A stretch of 64,000 bases of DNA from Rhizophagus irregularis (GCF_026210795.1 NC_089449.1:3100001-3164000); one strand, 5' to 3'; shown: positions 22,822-32,257, counted from the stretch's first letter. Notes: generated by a model from the letters alone, not told the origin. Translations and numbers: made by a program.

Positions 22822-23259
22822 ATGTCTTTCAACCAGGTATATACTGAGCTACTAGTTATGTTACCAGCTTCTGTAATACATGAGGCATGGATTCGTCTCA
22901 CAACAAGGAAGCGTAGTCCACTATCTGTGTCTGATGCCAGTGGAGTAAATTCCATGGTAGAGTTATTTTTGAAACATGAAGTAGAAAGATACCAGAAAAA
23001 ATTAGCATGTCAGAGACTAACTGTTAAACAGACATATATGCCAAGAAACAGAATGACACAAGACATGATTAGTGAAGAGGTTTCCATACTTCAGAAGCAC
23101 TTGCTTGAATATAATAAGGTTACTTTTGGCCGATTCATGCAGAACCTTACTAAAGAACATGAGAAATTGATCAAGACAAATCATCAGATACGACATGAAA
23201 TTGATACCATGAAGAAGCAAGTACGAGAAATAGAAAAAAAACTTGCTTCCATGTCGTAG
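22822..23259 (+). CDS. Basic coiled-coil protein of Polinton-like element
   Basis: ATG at 22822, 145 residues. The first 50 residues have a hydrophobic helical stretch (VYTELLVMLPASVIHEAWIR); the rest is a basic coiled coil (KHEVERYQKKLACQR, then HEKLIKTNHQIRHEIDTMKK). Ends 6 bp before the convergent zinc-finger frame. Intact here, frameshifted in the outer copy. No known family recognised; a structural or nucleic-acid-binding role is guesswork. Confidence 0.65.
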   Translation: MSFNQVYTELLVMLPASVIHEAWIRLTTRKRSPLSVSDASGVNSMVELFLKHEVERYQKKLACQRLTVKQTYMPRNRMTQDMISEEVSILQKHLLEYNKVTFGRFMQNLTKEHEKLIKTNHQIRHEIDTMKKQVREIEKKLASMS

Positions 23260-23265
23260 TTCCCA

Positions 23266-23517
23266 TTATTCATCAAGAAATAGACGAATGGGTACTGTTG
23301 CTTTACTCAAATTTTGTGTGGACTGCGCATGGGATTTTTTTACTGTGCATAGACTTTGCATGGACTTTGCATGGGAAATTTTAACTGCACATGGGCTTTG
23401 CATGGGCTTTGCATGGGACTTTTTTACTGCACATGGATTTTTTCGTAAAAAATGTTGTTTAAGATTAGAAGGATATGGGAATTCCTTCCCACAATGCTGA
23501 CAGGTACGATCAGCTAG
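23266..23517 (-). CDS. C2HC zinc-finger tail after protease, inner copy
   Basis: 84 codons, no start codon, conserved with 11677-11928. Encodes the CQHCGKEFPYPSNL finger and HAK-MQS repeats made by a GCAAAGCCCATG-type minisatellite. The protease frame reads TAT, three AAA codons, ACT, AGC, TGA across this junction. A 4-bp GCCA duplication and one more A than in the outer copy change the phase, so reaching this frame would need +1 or -2 here. Either this copy has lost the link or the finger is joined another way. Confidence 0.5.
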   Translation of the reverse strand, partial: LADRTCQHCGKEFPYPSNLKQHFLRKNPCAVKKSHAKPMQSPCAVKISHAKSMQSLCTVKKSHAQSTQNLSKATVPIRLFLDE

Positions 23518-24457
23518 TTTTTTTTTTATAGGCTGGCTGGCTATCTACTGCAAAAACATTACGTTGTGCCTTATGTACAGAGAGAGGAATTGAGACAACC
23601 TGTCCATTTACATTTGCTTTGAACTCACCCTTTACTACAGGTTCCCAACCTGCACGATACTGCCACTGTGTACCAAGTATTAGCAATGATTTGTCCTTAC
23701 CATTTCGATCCTTCTCGGTAGGTATAACAGAGAATTCGTCTGATATAGTGACTGTATTTGTACCTTCACCGATAGTTATGGGAATTTCATTGATAGTGCC
23801 AAGAGTTTTGGTTGATCCAGCTACACCATTAAGTGCATGTATATTCTTTCGATCTATTTTGAGACCTAGATGCTTAGCTACATTCTCAGAGATTACTGAA
23901 GAGTCAGACCCTGTATCGATCATAGCATAGGGTATGCATACATTTTTGATTTTACAGGAAATGGTCGCTACATCATTGGGATCATCTAACTGGAGAAAGT
24001 TGATTTCTAAGGGTCTTGGCCAGTATAGGTTTTTCTGCTGATAGGCACGTATTGCATGGTTCAGTGTTTTGTCTTCTTTCTGTTCTACTTCAGATGGTAC
24101 ATCTGCAGGAGGAGTTGGTAATAGTGGAGTTGCTGTATTTACAGCATGAGCTAGAGGAGATAAAATGTCTTGCATATTTGCTGAAAGAACATCCCAGAGT
24201 TTCTTTCTTTCACTAACTGGATAGTCACTAACAAAATGGTTTAAAAGCGGGTCTTTCAGATTCTCATATGCTTGATTGGTATAAGCATTAATCTGTAGGA
24301 GGATTTCTTTAGGACATTGTACTGCTAGTGAAGCAATTATAGACTTCAGTGCTGCATGAAAGACTTCATCAGTTTTCTTGAGAATAGGTTCTCTTTTAGA
24401 TTTGGAAGTACAGGATTTTTTCCCTTTGTTTTTTACCGAAATTCCACGTTGATAAGT
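23510..24457 (-). CDS. Retropepsin-like aspartic protease in -1 frame after gag, inner copy
   Basis: Open in the -1 frame from the A10 run (plus-strand T run 24457-24466) down to 23510. ATG at 24175 (MQDILSPL) is the first start. Catalytic DTGSDSSVIS and LILGTQW are present. About 315 codons: Lys-rich linker, helical segment, Pro-rich hinge, protease unit. The frame is the same as in the outer copy over the whole linker before ATG 24175, where no selection would act unless it is translated from upstream. This supports a Gag-Pro fusion made by -1 recoding. Confidence 0.8.
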   Translation of the reverse strand, partial: TYQRGISVKNKGKKSCTSKSKREPILKKTDEVFHAALKSIIASLAVQCPKEILLQINAYTNQAYENLKDPLLNHFVSDYPVSERKKLWDVLSANMQDILSPLAHAVNTATPLLPTPPADVPSEVEQKEDKTLNHAIRAYQQKNLYWPRPLEINFLQLDDPNDVATISCKIKNVCIPYAMIDTGSDSSVISENVAKHLGLKIDRKNIHALNGVAGSTKTLGTINEIPITIGEGTNTVTISDEFSVIPTEKDRNGKDKSLLILGTQWQYRAGWEPVVKGEFKANVNGQVVSIPLSVHKAQRNVFAVDSQPAYKKKTS

Positions 24458-26517
24458 TTTTTTTTTACACTAAAGCAATTCTGAGGTTCATCCTCCTCCT
24501 CTTCTTCTTCAGTTAACTCTTCCTCAGTTTCTTCATCAGTTTCCTCATCACTTTCAGATTCTTCATAGTCAACTATGTGAGTATTGTTAACTTTCTTAGT
24601 ACGTCTACTCCGTGAACACTTGTTTTTGGAATGACCTGTTCTACCACAGTTTGAGCAATGACGTTTAGGAGAAGATTTGGTTGTCTTTGTCACCTTTTTA
24701 ACCTGACCAGTTCCGAAGTGATCTTTTCTTAGATGTTGTGTTTGTCCACCTAACTTTCTGGTAAGATCACTCTCAATGAAAGTATGTATTGCTACAGGAT
24801 TTGTTATGTCACCAGTATAGCCAAGACGTACTGCTATATCTGCAAGCTTTTCTAATGCAGTTCTATTCTGTGGTTGTTCTACTATAGTGGTTGGATTTTT
24901 TCGCCCTCCACTTTCATACCATTTATTACGTAACTCATTAAAGAAAGCATCAAGATCAGCAGGAGCAGCAATTCTAACTCTCATTTCTAAAACATCAGGC
25001 AAATGATTATATAGATAAGGTAAAATTTCAGCATATACTTGTCCTTGTGCTAATGATCGAATCCTTTTTGCATATGTATCTGGTGTATCTATAGGAGAAA
25101 ATGATTCATTCATGAGTGCTATTATAGCACCTTGATTTGTTCCAACCATCACATCTCTATATTTTCCTTGCAGCCAGTTTAGAAACTCTGGTTCTGTATT
25201 AATAGCAGCATTGGCATTATATGGATTATTTGCTGGAACAGGAATAAATCTACCAGACATTTTATTTTTCATAACACTACACCTCATAGCAGCATTAAAA
25301 ACAGCAACAGCTAGTGGACGAGCCATTTCATTGACAGCTCTAAGCTTTTGATAATAAGAGTCTGGCGGCTCTTGTCCATCATAAAATGGTAACTGTGCAA
25401 GACCTGGTGATATAGTATGCATGACATCTTGTATTGTAGCCATGTTTGGAGGATTGTTTTGTAACGCTAATATTTGTTGTTGTAAATTTAAAATATTTTG
25501 GGCCTGTGCTTGTACTTGGGTCTGTGAAATCCTATATTGTCTTTGCCAGTTTTGTGCCTGACGTATACAACCTGCATGCCTTCTTCTCCAACGTTCTGTA
25601 TCAGCATTATAGCGTAACATCAGCCTGTGTGCATTCCTTCTATGCTCAGCTATCTGATTCTGTTGGTTTGCTATCTGATTCTGTTGATTTACCAGCTGAT
25701 TCTGCTGGTTTGCCAGTTGTGCATCTTTACGTCTATTCAGAAAACGTATACCTAGATTGGCTATTTGTATTCCTGCAATACGTGCTTGATTCTGTTGTGC
25801 AACAGTTTCCCAGTGTCTACGAGCATTTGTCTCATATGTAAAATCATCACGTACTCTTATTAAGTCTTGATTAAGAGCATTTGTACGATCTAAAGATTCT
25901 CCAAGTAATGTCTGCAATCCTTCTATCTGATTTAGTTGGTCTACACCAATTTCTTGCATTAGAGCAGCTTGACGAATAATTTCATCAAGACTTTGAGTGG
26001 TAGCATTAAAGACATCATCTATGTCTTGTGGAATTGGAATCCTATTCCGATCAAAAAATAGTCGAATCTCAGACACACAATCTGCAACTGCCCGTCGGCG
26101 GTCTAGTATTCTTAGAATAGGATTGAATAATTCATTATCTTCATCCATTTCTATCTTTCCTTTACATAAAGATAATTCTTGAATGCGTTTTTTGAGTTTA
26201 TCTACTGTGTCTTCAAGCTGAATAATACGTTCATCCTGGGCAACAAGTGCCTCTTCCTTTAACTCTAAGTGATCTCGATACTTTCCAAGTTCAACTAAAG
26301 TGGACTGACACTCTGCCTTTAACTGATCGATCTCATCCTCACGTGAAACAAGATTTTTTTCAAGATAGAAGATATATCGTTCACATGCCTCTATCTCCTT
26401 TGTGAGTTTACGGATTTTCTCCTTATTGGAAATATTATTTGTTTCCTCTAATATCAGCTCTTTACGTAAAGCAAAGTTGCTATTTAGCAGATCAAGATAT
26501 GCCTGTTCAACTCCCAT
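24433..26517 (-). CDS. Gag-like nucleocapsid protein, inner copy (intact)
   Basis: 694 residues from ATG 26517. Residues 1-125 form a charged coiled coil (KIRKLTKEIEACERYIFYLEK). A central helical region with Gln-rich repeats (NQQNQ near 270-295) precedes a Gag-like region (LPFYDGQEPPDSYYQKLRAV and on), then a CX2CX4HX4C knuckle (CSNCGRTGHSKNKC near 635) and an acidic Glu tail. Proteins with this layout coat RNA or DNA and assemble shells in retroelements. Here it sits beside integrase and a DNA polymerase, with no reverse transcriptase in the element. ATG 26517 lies 19 bp inside the start of the divergent integrase gene; ATG 26148 is an alternative that would leave about 350 bp for a shared promoter. 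Confidence 0.85.
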   Translation of the reverse strand: MGVEQAYLDLLNSNFALRKELILEETNNISNKEKIRKLTKEIEACERYIFYLEKNLVSREDEIDQLKAECQSTLVELGKYRDHLELKEEALVAQDERIIQLEDTVDKLKKRIQELSLCKGKIEMDEDNELFNPILRILDRRRAVADCVSEIRLFFDRNRIPIPQDIDDVFNATTQSLDEIIRQAALMQEIGVDQLNQIEGLQTLLGESLDRTNALNQDLIRVRDDFTYETNARRHWETVAQQNQARIAGIQIANLGIRFLNRRKDAQLANQQNQLVNQQNQIANQQNQIAEHRRNAHRLMLRYNADTERWRRRHAGCIRQAQNWQRQYRISQTQVQAQAQNILNLQQQILALQNNPPNMATIQDVMHTISPGLAQLPFYDGQEPPDSYYQKLRAVNEMARPLAVAVFNAAMRCSVMKNKMSGRFIPVPANNPYNANAAINTEPEFLNWLQGKYRDVMVGTNQGAIIALMNESFSPIDTPDTYAKRIRSLAQGQVYAEILPYLYNHLPDVLEMRVRIAAPADLDAFFNELRNKWYESGGRKNPTTIVEQPQNRTALEKLADIAVRLGYTGDITNPVAIHTFIESDLTRKLGGQTQHLRKDHFGTGQVKKVTKTTKSSPKRHCSNCGRTGHSKNKCSRSRRTKKVNNTHIVDYEESESDEETDEETEEELTEEEEEEDEPQNCFSVKKKLINVEFR

Positions 26518-27608
26518 TGATTCCTATTATTCCAATAGATTCTGATGAAGCACGAAATGTAGAGGTGACTTCGACTTTATGCAGAATATTTTACCAACCA
26601 TCTGGATATCAGAGGACTGCCAAAAAATTGTATCAGACATCACAAAATGCTGGATATGATTTCACCTTGGATGAAGTGGAGGATTGGCTTGAAAGACAGG
26701 CAGTACATCAAATCCACAAACCTCGTCCCCGATTTATCCCTCGTGTAAGTTTTAGTTCTATACAAGTTCCCAATGAAGTTCATCAAGCTGACATTTTGTA
26801 TATGCCATATGACAAGGTTGGACATGTGACTTATCTTTTCTGTCTCAATATAGTTGATATAGCATCAAGGTATAAAGAAAGTGTCCCTATAGGTTCAACC
26901 AGTGTTAAAGATCGACAGGGAATCCTAACTTCTCATACTATTGCGCGGGCTTTTGAAAAGGTATATGATGATACAACATGTCCGCTCACTTGGCCAAAAT
27001 TATTGATTACAGATAGGGGTTCAGAGTTTAAAGGTGAGTGTGAAAAGCTGATGACTTCCCATGGTGTAAAGATTCAGAAGGCCAAGTCTAAGCGTACTGT
27101 TGGCATTGTGGAGCGATATAACCGTACCTTGGTTGAAAAACTATTTCCCTCTCAAGATGCATCTGACTTACTAACTTTAGGTAAAACAAGATCTCGAGTC
27201 TGGGTAAAAAACTTACCTATTGCTGTAGAAAGTATAAATAACTCAGTGACCCAACAACTTGGTATATCTCCTGCTGTAGCTATAAAAAAATCACGAGTGT
27301 CTTCCAGATCTTCTTATCCTCGTGATGGACCTGTTGGGATTGAAGAAGAGAAACTACCACCTGATATAAGTGTAAGGTACTTACTTGAACCAAATGATCT
27401 GGAAGGTGGAAGACGTCGAGCAGGAGATATGAATTGGTCACCTAAGATTTATCATATCCATATGTCTTTAACACAGAAAAATCAACCAGTTTTGTACTGG
27501 CTTATTGATGATGATGGTAAAGAATCAGAGAGATCCTTTGTGAGGGAAGAACTTTTGGTTATACCAGATGATACAGAACTTCCACCACAATGGGTACTTA
27601 TGAATTAA
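26499..27608 (+). CDS. Polinton-type (retroviral-like) integrase, intact
   Basis: 369 residues from ATG 26499 (MPVQLPLIPI); the longer frame from 26439 starts at TTG. Catalytic core: D98 (HQADILYM), D172 (ITDRGSEFKG) and E205 (GIVERYNRTL), spacing D-x32-E, close to Polinton integrases, in which the usual HPQTNG loop of LTR elements is replaced (here KAKSKRTV). The N-terminal part has the helix pattern GYQRTAKKLYQ through WLERQAVHQIHKP seen before the core in this family; the C-terminus has a beta-rich segment. It joins element ends to target DNA, giving here a 5-bp duplication. Open in this copy, frameshifted in the outer one. Confidence 0.9.
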   Translation: MPVQLPLIPIIPIDSDEARNVEVTSTLCRIFYQPSGYQRTAKKLYQTSQNAGYDFTLDEVEDWLERQAVHQIHKPRPRFIPRVSFSSIQVPNEVHQADILYMPYDKVGHVTYLFCLNIVDIASRYKESVPIGSTSVKDRQGILTSHTIARAFEKVYDDTTCPLTWPKLLITDRGSEFKGECEKLMTSHGVKIQKAKSKRTVGIVERYNRTLVEKLFPSQDASDLLTLGKTRSRVWVKNLPIAVESINNSVTQQLGISPAVAIKKSRVSSRSSYPRDGPVGIEEEKLPPDISVRYLLEPNDLEGGRRRAGDMNWSPKIYHIHMSLTQKNQPVLYWLIDDDGKESERSFVREELLVIPDDTELPPQWVLMN

Positions 27609-27972
27609 GATAGTCTTCTACCTCATCATCTGCTTGGGAGTCTGTAAGGAAGTAGTCTTTTGCCAATTCGTAGTATAACCTGTATAGCTTATTAATAGCA
27701 GACAAAAGTTTTGGTTCTCTGCTATACCAGGTCTTATAATTTTCCAAGATTTGCTGATATTTTGTCTCATTAGGTAGAATAGATTGTGCTGTTTCAAGAA
27801 CAAAATTTTCTGGTTCTTCTGCTTGACGCAATTTGATTATCCTTTATTTGTAACATAACATGAATTTACCATCCTTTGGTTTCTTGTAAAGGATGCCTGC
27901 TTTAATTACTGCAATTAGAGCTGACTCAATTTCACGGTATGTTGGCTTAGCTGGTATAGCTTGGGTAGACAT
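27598..27972 (-). pseudogene. Conserved 125-residue protein, inner copy, with premature stop
   Basis: ATG at 27972. An in-frame TAA near 27844 replaces CAA of the outer copy (YKQR), leaving 77 codons open downstream from ATG 27831. Otherwise nearly identical to 7225-7602. Overlaps the 3' end of the integrase gene by 11 bp in convergent orientation. Confidence 0.65.
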
Positions 27973-28024
27973 TTTTATATCTTGTAAAGTTTTTTTTAAT
28001 TTAACTTATTTATACTTAATAAAA

Positions 28025-28261
28025 ATGATTGGAGAATATACTTGTGAATATTTACATAACACAGGAAAGCCTTGTGGTCGTCCTTGTGTGAGGCCAGAAG
28101 GTTGTCGCATTCATTGGAAGACAAAATCACGCTTTCCTTGTGCTGTATGTGGTAAACCTACAGGTTCATCTAGTGGTCGATGTCAATCTCATATTGGAAG
28201 TTACTATCAAAATCGGTATGAAAATAGGCTTCGACAAAGAATCAGAGCAATTTATGATTAG
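28025..28261 (+). CDS. Small Cys/His-rich protein, inner copy
   Basis: 78 residues from ATG 28025 (MIGEYTCEYL), ending YD at 28261. The TTG-started longer frame from 27893 overlaps the divergent 125-residue gene and is not supported. Eight Cys and several His in CGRPC, GCRIHW, CAVCGK and GRCQSHI suggest a zinc-binding unit. Its last 20 codons lie inside the terminal repeat (28201-29112), so the same sequence is also present, inverted, at the PolB end. Function unknown. Confidence 0.7.
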   Translation: MIGEYTCEYLHNTGKPCGRPCVRPEGCRIHWKTKSRFPCAVCGKPTGSSSGRCQSHIGSYYQNRYENRLRQRIRAIYD

Positions 28262-29112
28262 GGTTAAATTTTGGTTAGACTTTATTGTCCCAGATTTTTT
28301 CGTATTGCAGGGGAAGCTTTACAATATGTCTAGTTGTCTTCCTGCTGTATATTTTTTGGTTAGACCTCAGACAGATTTTTGGTTAGACTTTTGGTTAGAC
28401 CTGTTGTCCCAGATTTTTTCGTATTGCAAGGAAAACTTTACAATATATCTAGTTACCTTCCTGCTATACATTTTTTGGTTAGACCTGGGTCAGATTTTTG
28501 GTTAGACTTCGCTGTCCCAGATTTTTTCGTATAGGAGGAAAAGCTTTAAAACATATCTAGTTGCCTTCCTGCTATACATTTTTGGTTAGACCTGGGTTAG
28601 ATTTTTGGTTAGACTTCGCTGTCCCAGATTTTTTCGTATAGCAGGAAAAGCTTTACAATATGTCTAGTTGCCTTCCTGTTAAAAATTTTTGGTTAGAGCA
28701 TGAATGGCTTAAATTATCGAATGAATCCATTTTAGAGTATCATAAAAATAGTATGCCACAATGGATTGCTGAATCGTGCTATCAGTATTACAGATACTTC
28801 GTGTCCTTCATACCTTTAGCACTTATAAAGGCAATCTGATATAGCATAAAATTATGATACCCTGGAATAGATCCATGCGTGGTAATAATGTTTAGGAATA
28901 TATGATTTTAATCTTATCTACAACGTTTGGGGGTTCTTTTTTAGCTATCAAGTAATAACATATCGGGAATCAAGGTTATGTGGTCTGGGGATAGAAAAAC
29001 AGGTATAATGTTATCATATCAGAAATCAAGGCTAGGTGGTCTGGGGGTACACTAAATTATGGTTAGACCTATGTGATAGCCGCTGTCCCAGAACCCCCAA
29101 GTTTGTCCTACT
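28201..29112. repeat. Right terminal inverted repeat of inner element (912 bp)
   Basis: Complement of 17286-18197, with the same four subterminal units. The last bases GTTTGTCCTACT mirror the left end; CCTGG at 29113-29117 follows. Confidence 0.9.
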
Positions 29113-29117
29113 CCTGG

Positions 29118-29741
29118 GTTGGATTTTTGGTTAGACTTCGCTGTCCCAGATTTTTTCGTATAGGAGGAAAAGCTTTAAAACATATCTAGTTGCCTTCCTG
29201 CTATACATTTTTGGTTAGACCTGGGTTAGATTTTTGGTTAGACTTCACTGTCCCAGATTTTTTCGTATAGCAGGAAAAGCTTTACAATATGTCTAGTTGC
29301 CTTCCTGCTAAAAATTTTTGGTTAGAGCATGAATGGCTTAAATCATCGAATGAATCCATTTTAGAGTATCATAAAAATAGTATGCCACAATGGATTGCTG
29401 AATCGTGCCATCGGTATTACAGACACTTCGTGTCCTTCATACCTTTGGCACTTATAAAGGCAATCTGATATAGCATAAAATTATGATACCCTGGAATGGA
29501 TCCATGCGTGGTAATAATGCCTAGAAATATATGATTTTAATCTTATCTACAATGCTTGGGGGTTCTTTTTTAGCTATCAAGTAATAACATATCGGGAATC
29601 AAGGTTAGGTGGTCTGGGGATAGAAAAACAGGTATAGTGTTATCATATCAGAAATCAAGGCTAGGTGGTCTGGGGGTACACTAAATTATGGTTAGACCTA
29701 TGTGATAGCTGCTGTCCCAGAACCCCCAAGTTTGCCCTACT
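29118..29741. repeat. Right terminal inverted repeat of outer element, outer-side fragment
   Basis: Remaining 624 bp of the repeat split at 17285. Continues CCTGGGTTGGATTTTTGG exactly where the left fragment stopped and ends GTTTGCCCTACT before TGTAC. Confidence 0.9.
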
Positions 29742-29746
29742 TGTAC

Positions 29747-30042
29747 AGATAGATTGATTTTACATTTATCATCTGATTGGTGGGAAGCAAAATTTGAAGT
29801 GAAATCTTGGGCATCAAAACATTAGTCGTTGAAAAAGTTTCAGCACAATGCATCGCTTGAAGAAACTTGATATGCTAGTAAAAAGAAAGGAAGAAAATTT
29901 GTAAAAAAAAAAAGTCAAAATTAATTGGTATTAAAAAAGACGGCAACCCCTGATTATGTAATAAATTTGGCTACACAAACATGATCATCGCGTCATGATG
30001 TCATCTGATAAATGTTTACAGTACAGTATTTGTTTATTAGAT
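29747..30042. other. Right flank of Polinton-like insertion, no gene
   Basis: A short open stretch (TDRLILHLSSDWWEAKFEVK, then TAG) continues the weak frame seen left of the insertion and then decays. I do not recognise it. The rest is AT-rich. Confidence 0.35.
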
Positions 30043-30830
30043 AATGATAATTTTTTTTTCCTTTTTTTTATTGCAATACTATTTGACTTAAAAATGACTT
30101 TTTTTCGGGGCAATTTTTTTTGTTTTTTTTTCATTATTTTATTGTATTTAATGACTCTTCACTTTATTACTAACGTTAACTTTATTTATTTTCTTTAGAT
30201 AATGAGATGGCTTCTTTTATTGAGATGTCTTTCTTGTTGTATTACTTTTTCACTTTATTTGAAATAATACTAACCAGTCTTTTCTTCATTCCTTTTTTTA
30301 TGGGTGGTGTTCTTGATTGTTTTTTTCTTTGCTTTTTTTCGTTTCTCTATCATTTTTTTCACTTCTTTTTTGCTCTTTATTTTTTTATTTCCTTTTCCTT
30401 TTTACTTCTTTTTTATCCTCCTTCATCCTTTTATTTCTTTTATTTTTCATTATTATTTTCACTTTCTTTTCTTCTCCTATCCTTCTTTTTACTTTCTTCT
30501 CACTTCCTTTTCATCTCCTATCACTCTTTTACTTTCTTCTCACTTTATTTTTGTTTACTATTATCTTTCTCATTTCCTTTTCATCTCTTATCATCCTTTT
30601 ACTTCCTTTTCACTTCCTTTTCATTCACTACATCTTTCTCACTTTCTTTTCATCTTCTATCACCCTTTTCACTTCTTTTTCATTTCTATTTCATCTTTAT
30701 CATCTTTTTACACTTTCTTTGTCCTTATTATCCTTTTTACACTTTTTTGATTCCTTTTTTCATCCCACGCATTTCTTTTTATTTCCTTTTTTTCTTTCAT
30801 CATTATTAACATTATAACTTCTTATTTCCT
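30043..30830 (+). repeat. Polypyrimidine tract of about 0.8 kb
   Basis: The plus strand is almost only C and T, built from drifting units such as TTTTCACTTCCTTTTCAT and CTCCTATCATCC. Three long overlapping frames run through it and encode only Phe, Leu, Ser and Ile; they result from the lack of A and G and are not genes. Long homopurine-homopyrimidine DNA can form triplex (H-DNA); that is known physics, not shown here. Confidence 0.85.
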
Positions 30831-32257
30831 TTTTTTGCTTTTTTATTGGCATTTTTTCATTTTATAATTGTAATTTTTCTTTTTTTATCACTATTTATTT
30901 TCTTACCATTATTGTTAGATTTTTCAAAATAATTCATTAATTTTTATTTCTCTAATCAATAAAACATAATCAATAAAACAATTTATAAAGCATAAAATAA
31001 TTTTTAAATCCACTAAATTTATAATTTTATAGTTTTAATATTGTATTAACAAATAAAATTTTACTGTAAATAAAATATTCTTTGTGAAATAAAAAAAAAC
31101 AATCGATCAAAAATGAAAAATCAGCCAATTAAAATTTTATTAAGTCACGTGATAGGGTTGTCATGGTGACAGGGCTGACAGGTCGCCAAATAATGTTACT
31201 CTTTTTTATAAATGGTTACAAAATAAATTGCTTAGTAATGTAAAAAATCTTAATGTCATAATAAGAGTTTGTTTAGCAGGATTGAAAATAGTTTGCTTAT
31301 TGATTTTAGTAAATTTTGAAATTTTCATTTGACCTATATATATATTGTTTGGGTCTTTTTACAGTACTAATTCAAAAATAGTGATAATTGGTTTTACTAA
31401 TATTATACATTATTTTTTTTAAAATCTTATTGGAATTTAGTTGTTTTGATTATTATTGTTTAGAATAATAAAAAATTTTAATTTTTCAAAAAATTAAATT
31501 AATAATCAATTATCATTAAAAATGAAGATAAGTCCAGTATCTATTGATTCAATTCAGTACTTATATATAGATTTCCAATTGATTTAAGAAGAAAAAATTT
31601 AATTGCTTTCTTTTATAAAAAAAAAATATTAGCATTAGTAATCAAAAATCAGGAATTCACAGCCTCTAGCATTATTTCTTATCCCACAATTTTTAACAAA
31701 AAAAAATATAAATATAAGTACCAGTTGACCGTATGGATGGATGTCCCCCAGCATTACCCACAAATTTTTACCTATATATATAAAACTTAATTTTAGCCTA
31801 AATTGGCAAGCATTTATTTATTAAAATTTGAAAATATTTTTATAATTAGACAATTCATGATTTTACCAATCAGTGGAGCAACATTTTGCTGATCACTAAT
31901 TAAATTTGGAAAATTGCAGAAATTAGCCATTAGAAACAAGATTTATACTTGTAAAAAAAGGTGGCTGAAATTCACATGTAATACCGTAACTACACACCTT
32001 AGGCCAGTCCAAGCCAATTATCTGTTTATCATAACTCCCCCCCTTATTTTATAAAATTTAGTCGAATAATATGCATTATGTACAGCCAATAAAATCACAG
32101 TATTTTAGTCATATGATATGATATTTCACTTTTAACACCTGATGACAACGATGAAAATCTATCCATAAAAGCAAAATGATTCGCGTTTTTTAATCACATT
32201 TTTACGCGTTTAGGGGGTGCTTTTAAATGGTAATATCTATTAACTTCTTTAACCAAC
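30831..32257. other. AT-rich stretch without recognised gene
   Basis: No coding exon, RNA gene or clear repeat found. A CACGTGA site is at 31144-31150. The part next to 32258 may hold the lost 5' exons of the following pseudogene. Confidence 0.4.

Larger units (their letters stand above)
17286..29112. mobile_element. Inner (nested) Polinton-like element, inverted relative to its host copy
   Basis: Starts AGTAGGACAAACTTGGGGGT at 17286 and ends with its complement at 29112; 11,827 bp. CCTGG flanks both ends (17281-17285 and 29113-29117), a 5-bp target duplication inside the right repeat of the outer copy. Gene order, left to right: PolB (+), 89-residue protein (+), coiled-coil protein (+), finger (-), protease (-), gag (-), integrase (+), 125-residue protein (-), Cys-rich protein (+). 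Integrase, gag, protease, the coiled-coil gene, the 89-residue gene and the Cys-rich gene are open; PolB and the 125-residue gene each have one CAA to TAA stop. Confidence 0.9.
5854..29741. mobile_element. Outer Polinton-like element (host of a nested sibling copy)
   Basis: The left end starts AGTAGGGCAAACTTGGGGGT at 5854 and the right end finishes with its complement at 29741. TGTAC is duplicated outside both ends (5849-5853 and 29742-29746). Without the nested copy at 17286-29112 and one CCTGG duplication the element is about 12.06 kb. Ends of the form AG...CT, long terminal inverted repeats, a Polinton-type integrase and a PolB with an HNH-like insert all point to the Polinton/Maverick group, although the usual capsid, ATPase and adenain-type protease were not found. 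Instead there is a Gag-retropepsin module. In this copy gag, integrase, the coiled-coil gene and PolB are all disrupted. Confidence 0.85.

Noticed and set aside
26640-26825. Minus-strand ORF opposite the integrase, and similar shadows opposite PolB
   Set aside because: The sense frames have clear catalytic motifs; the antisense frames have none.
30207-30817. Three long overlapping ORFs of 148-200 codons
   Set aside because: They are open only because the strand lacks A and G; the products are Phe/Leu/Ser low complexity in three frames at once.
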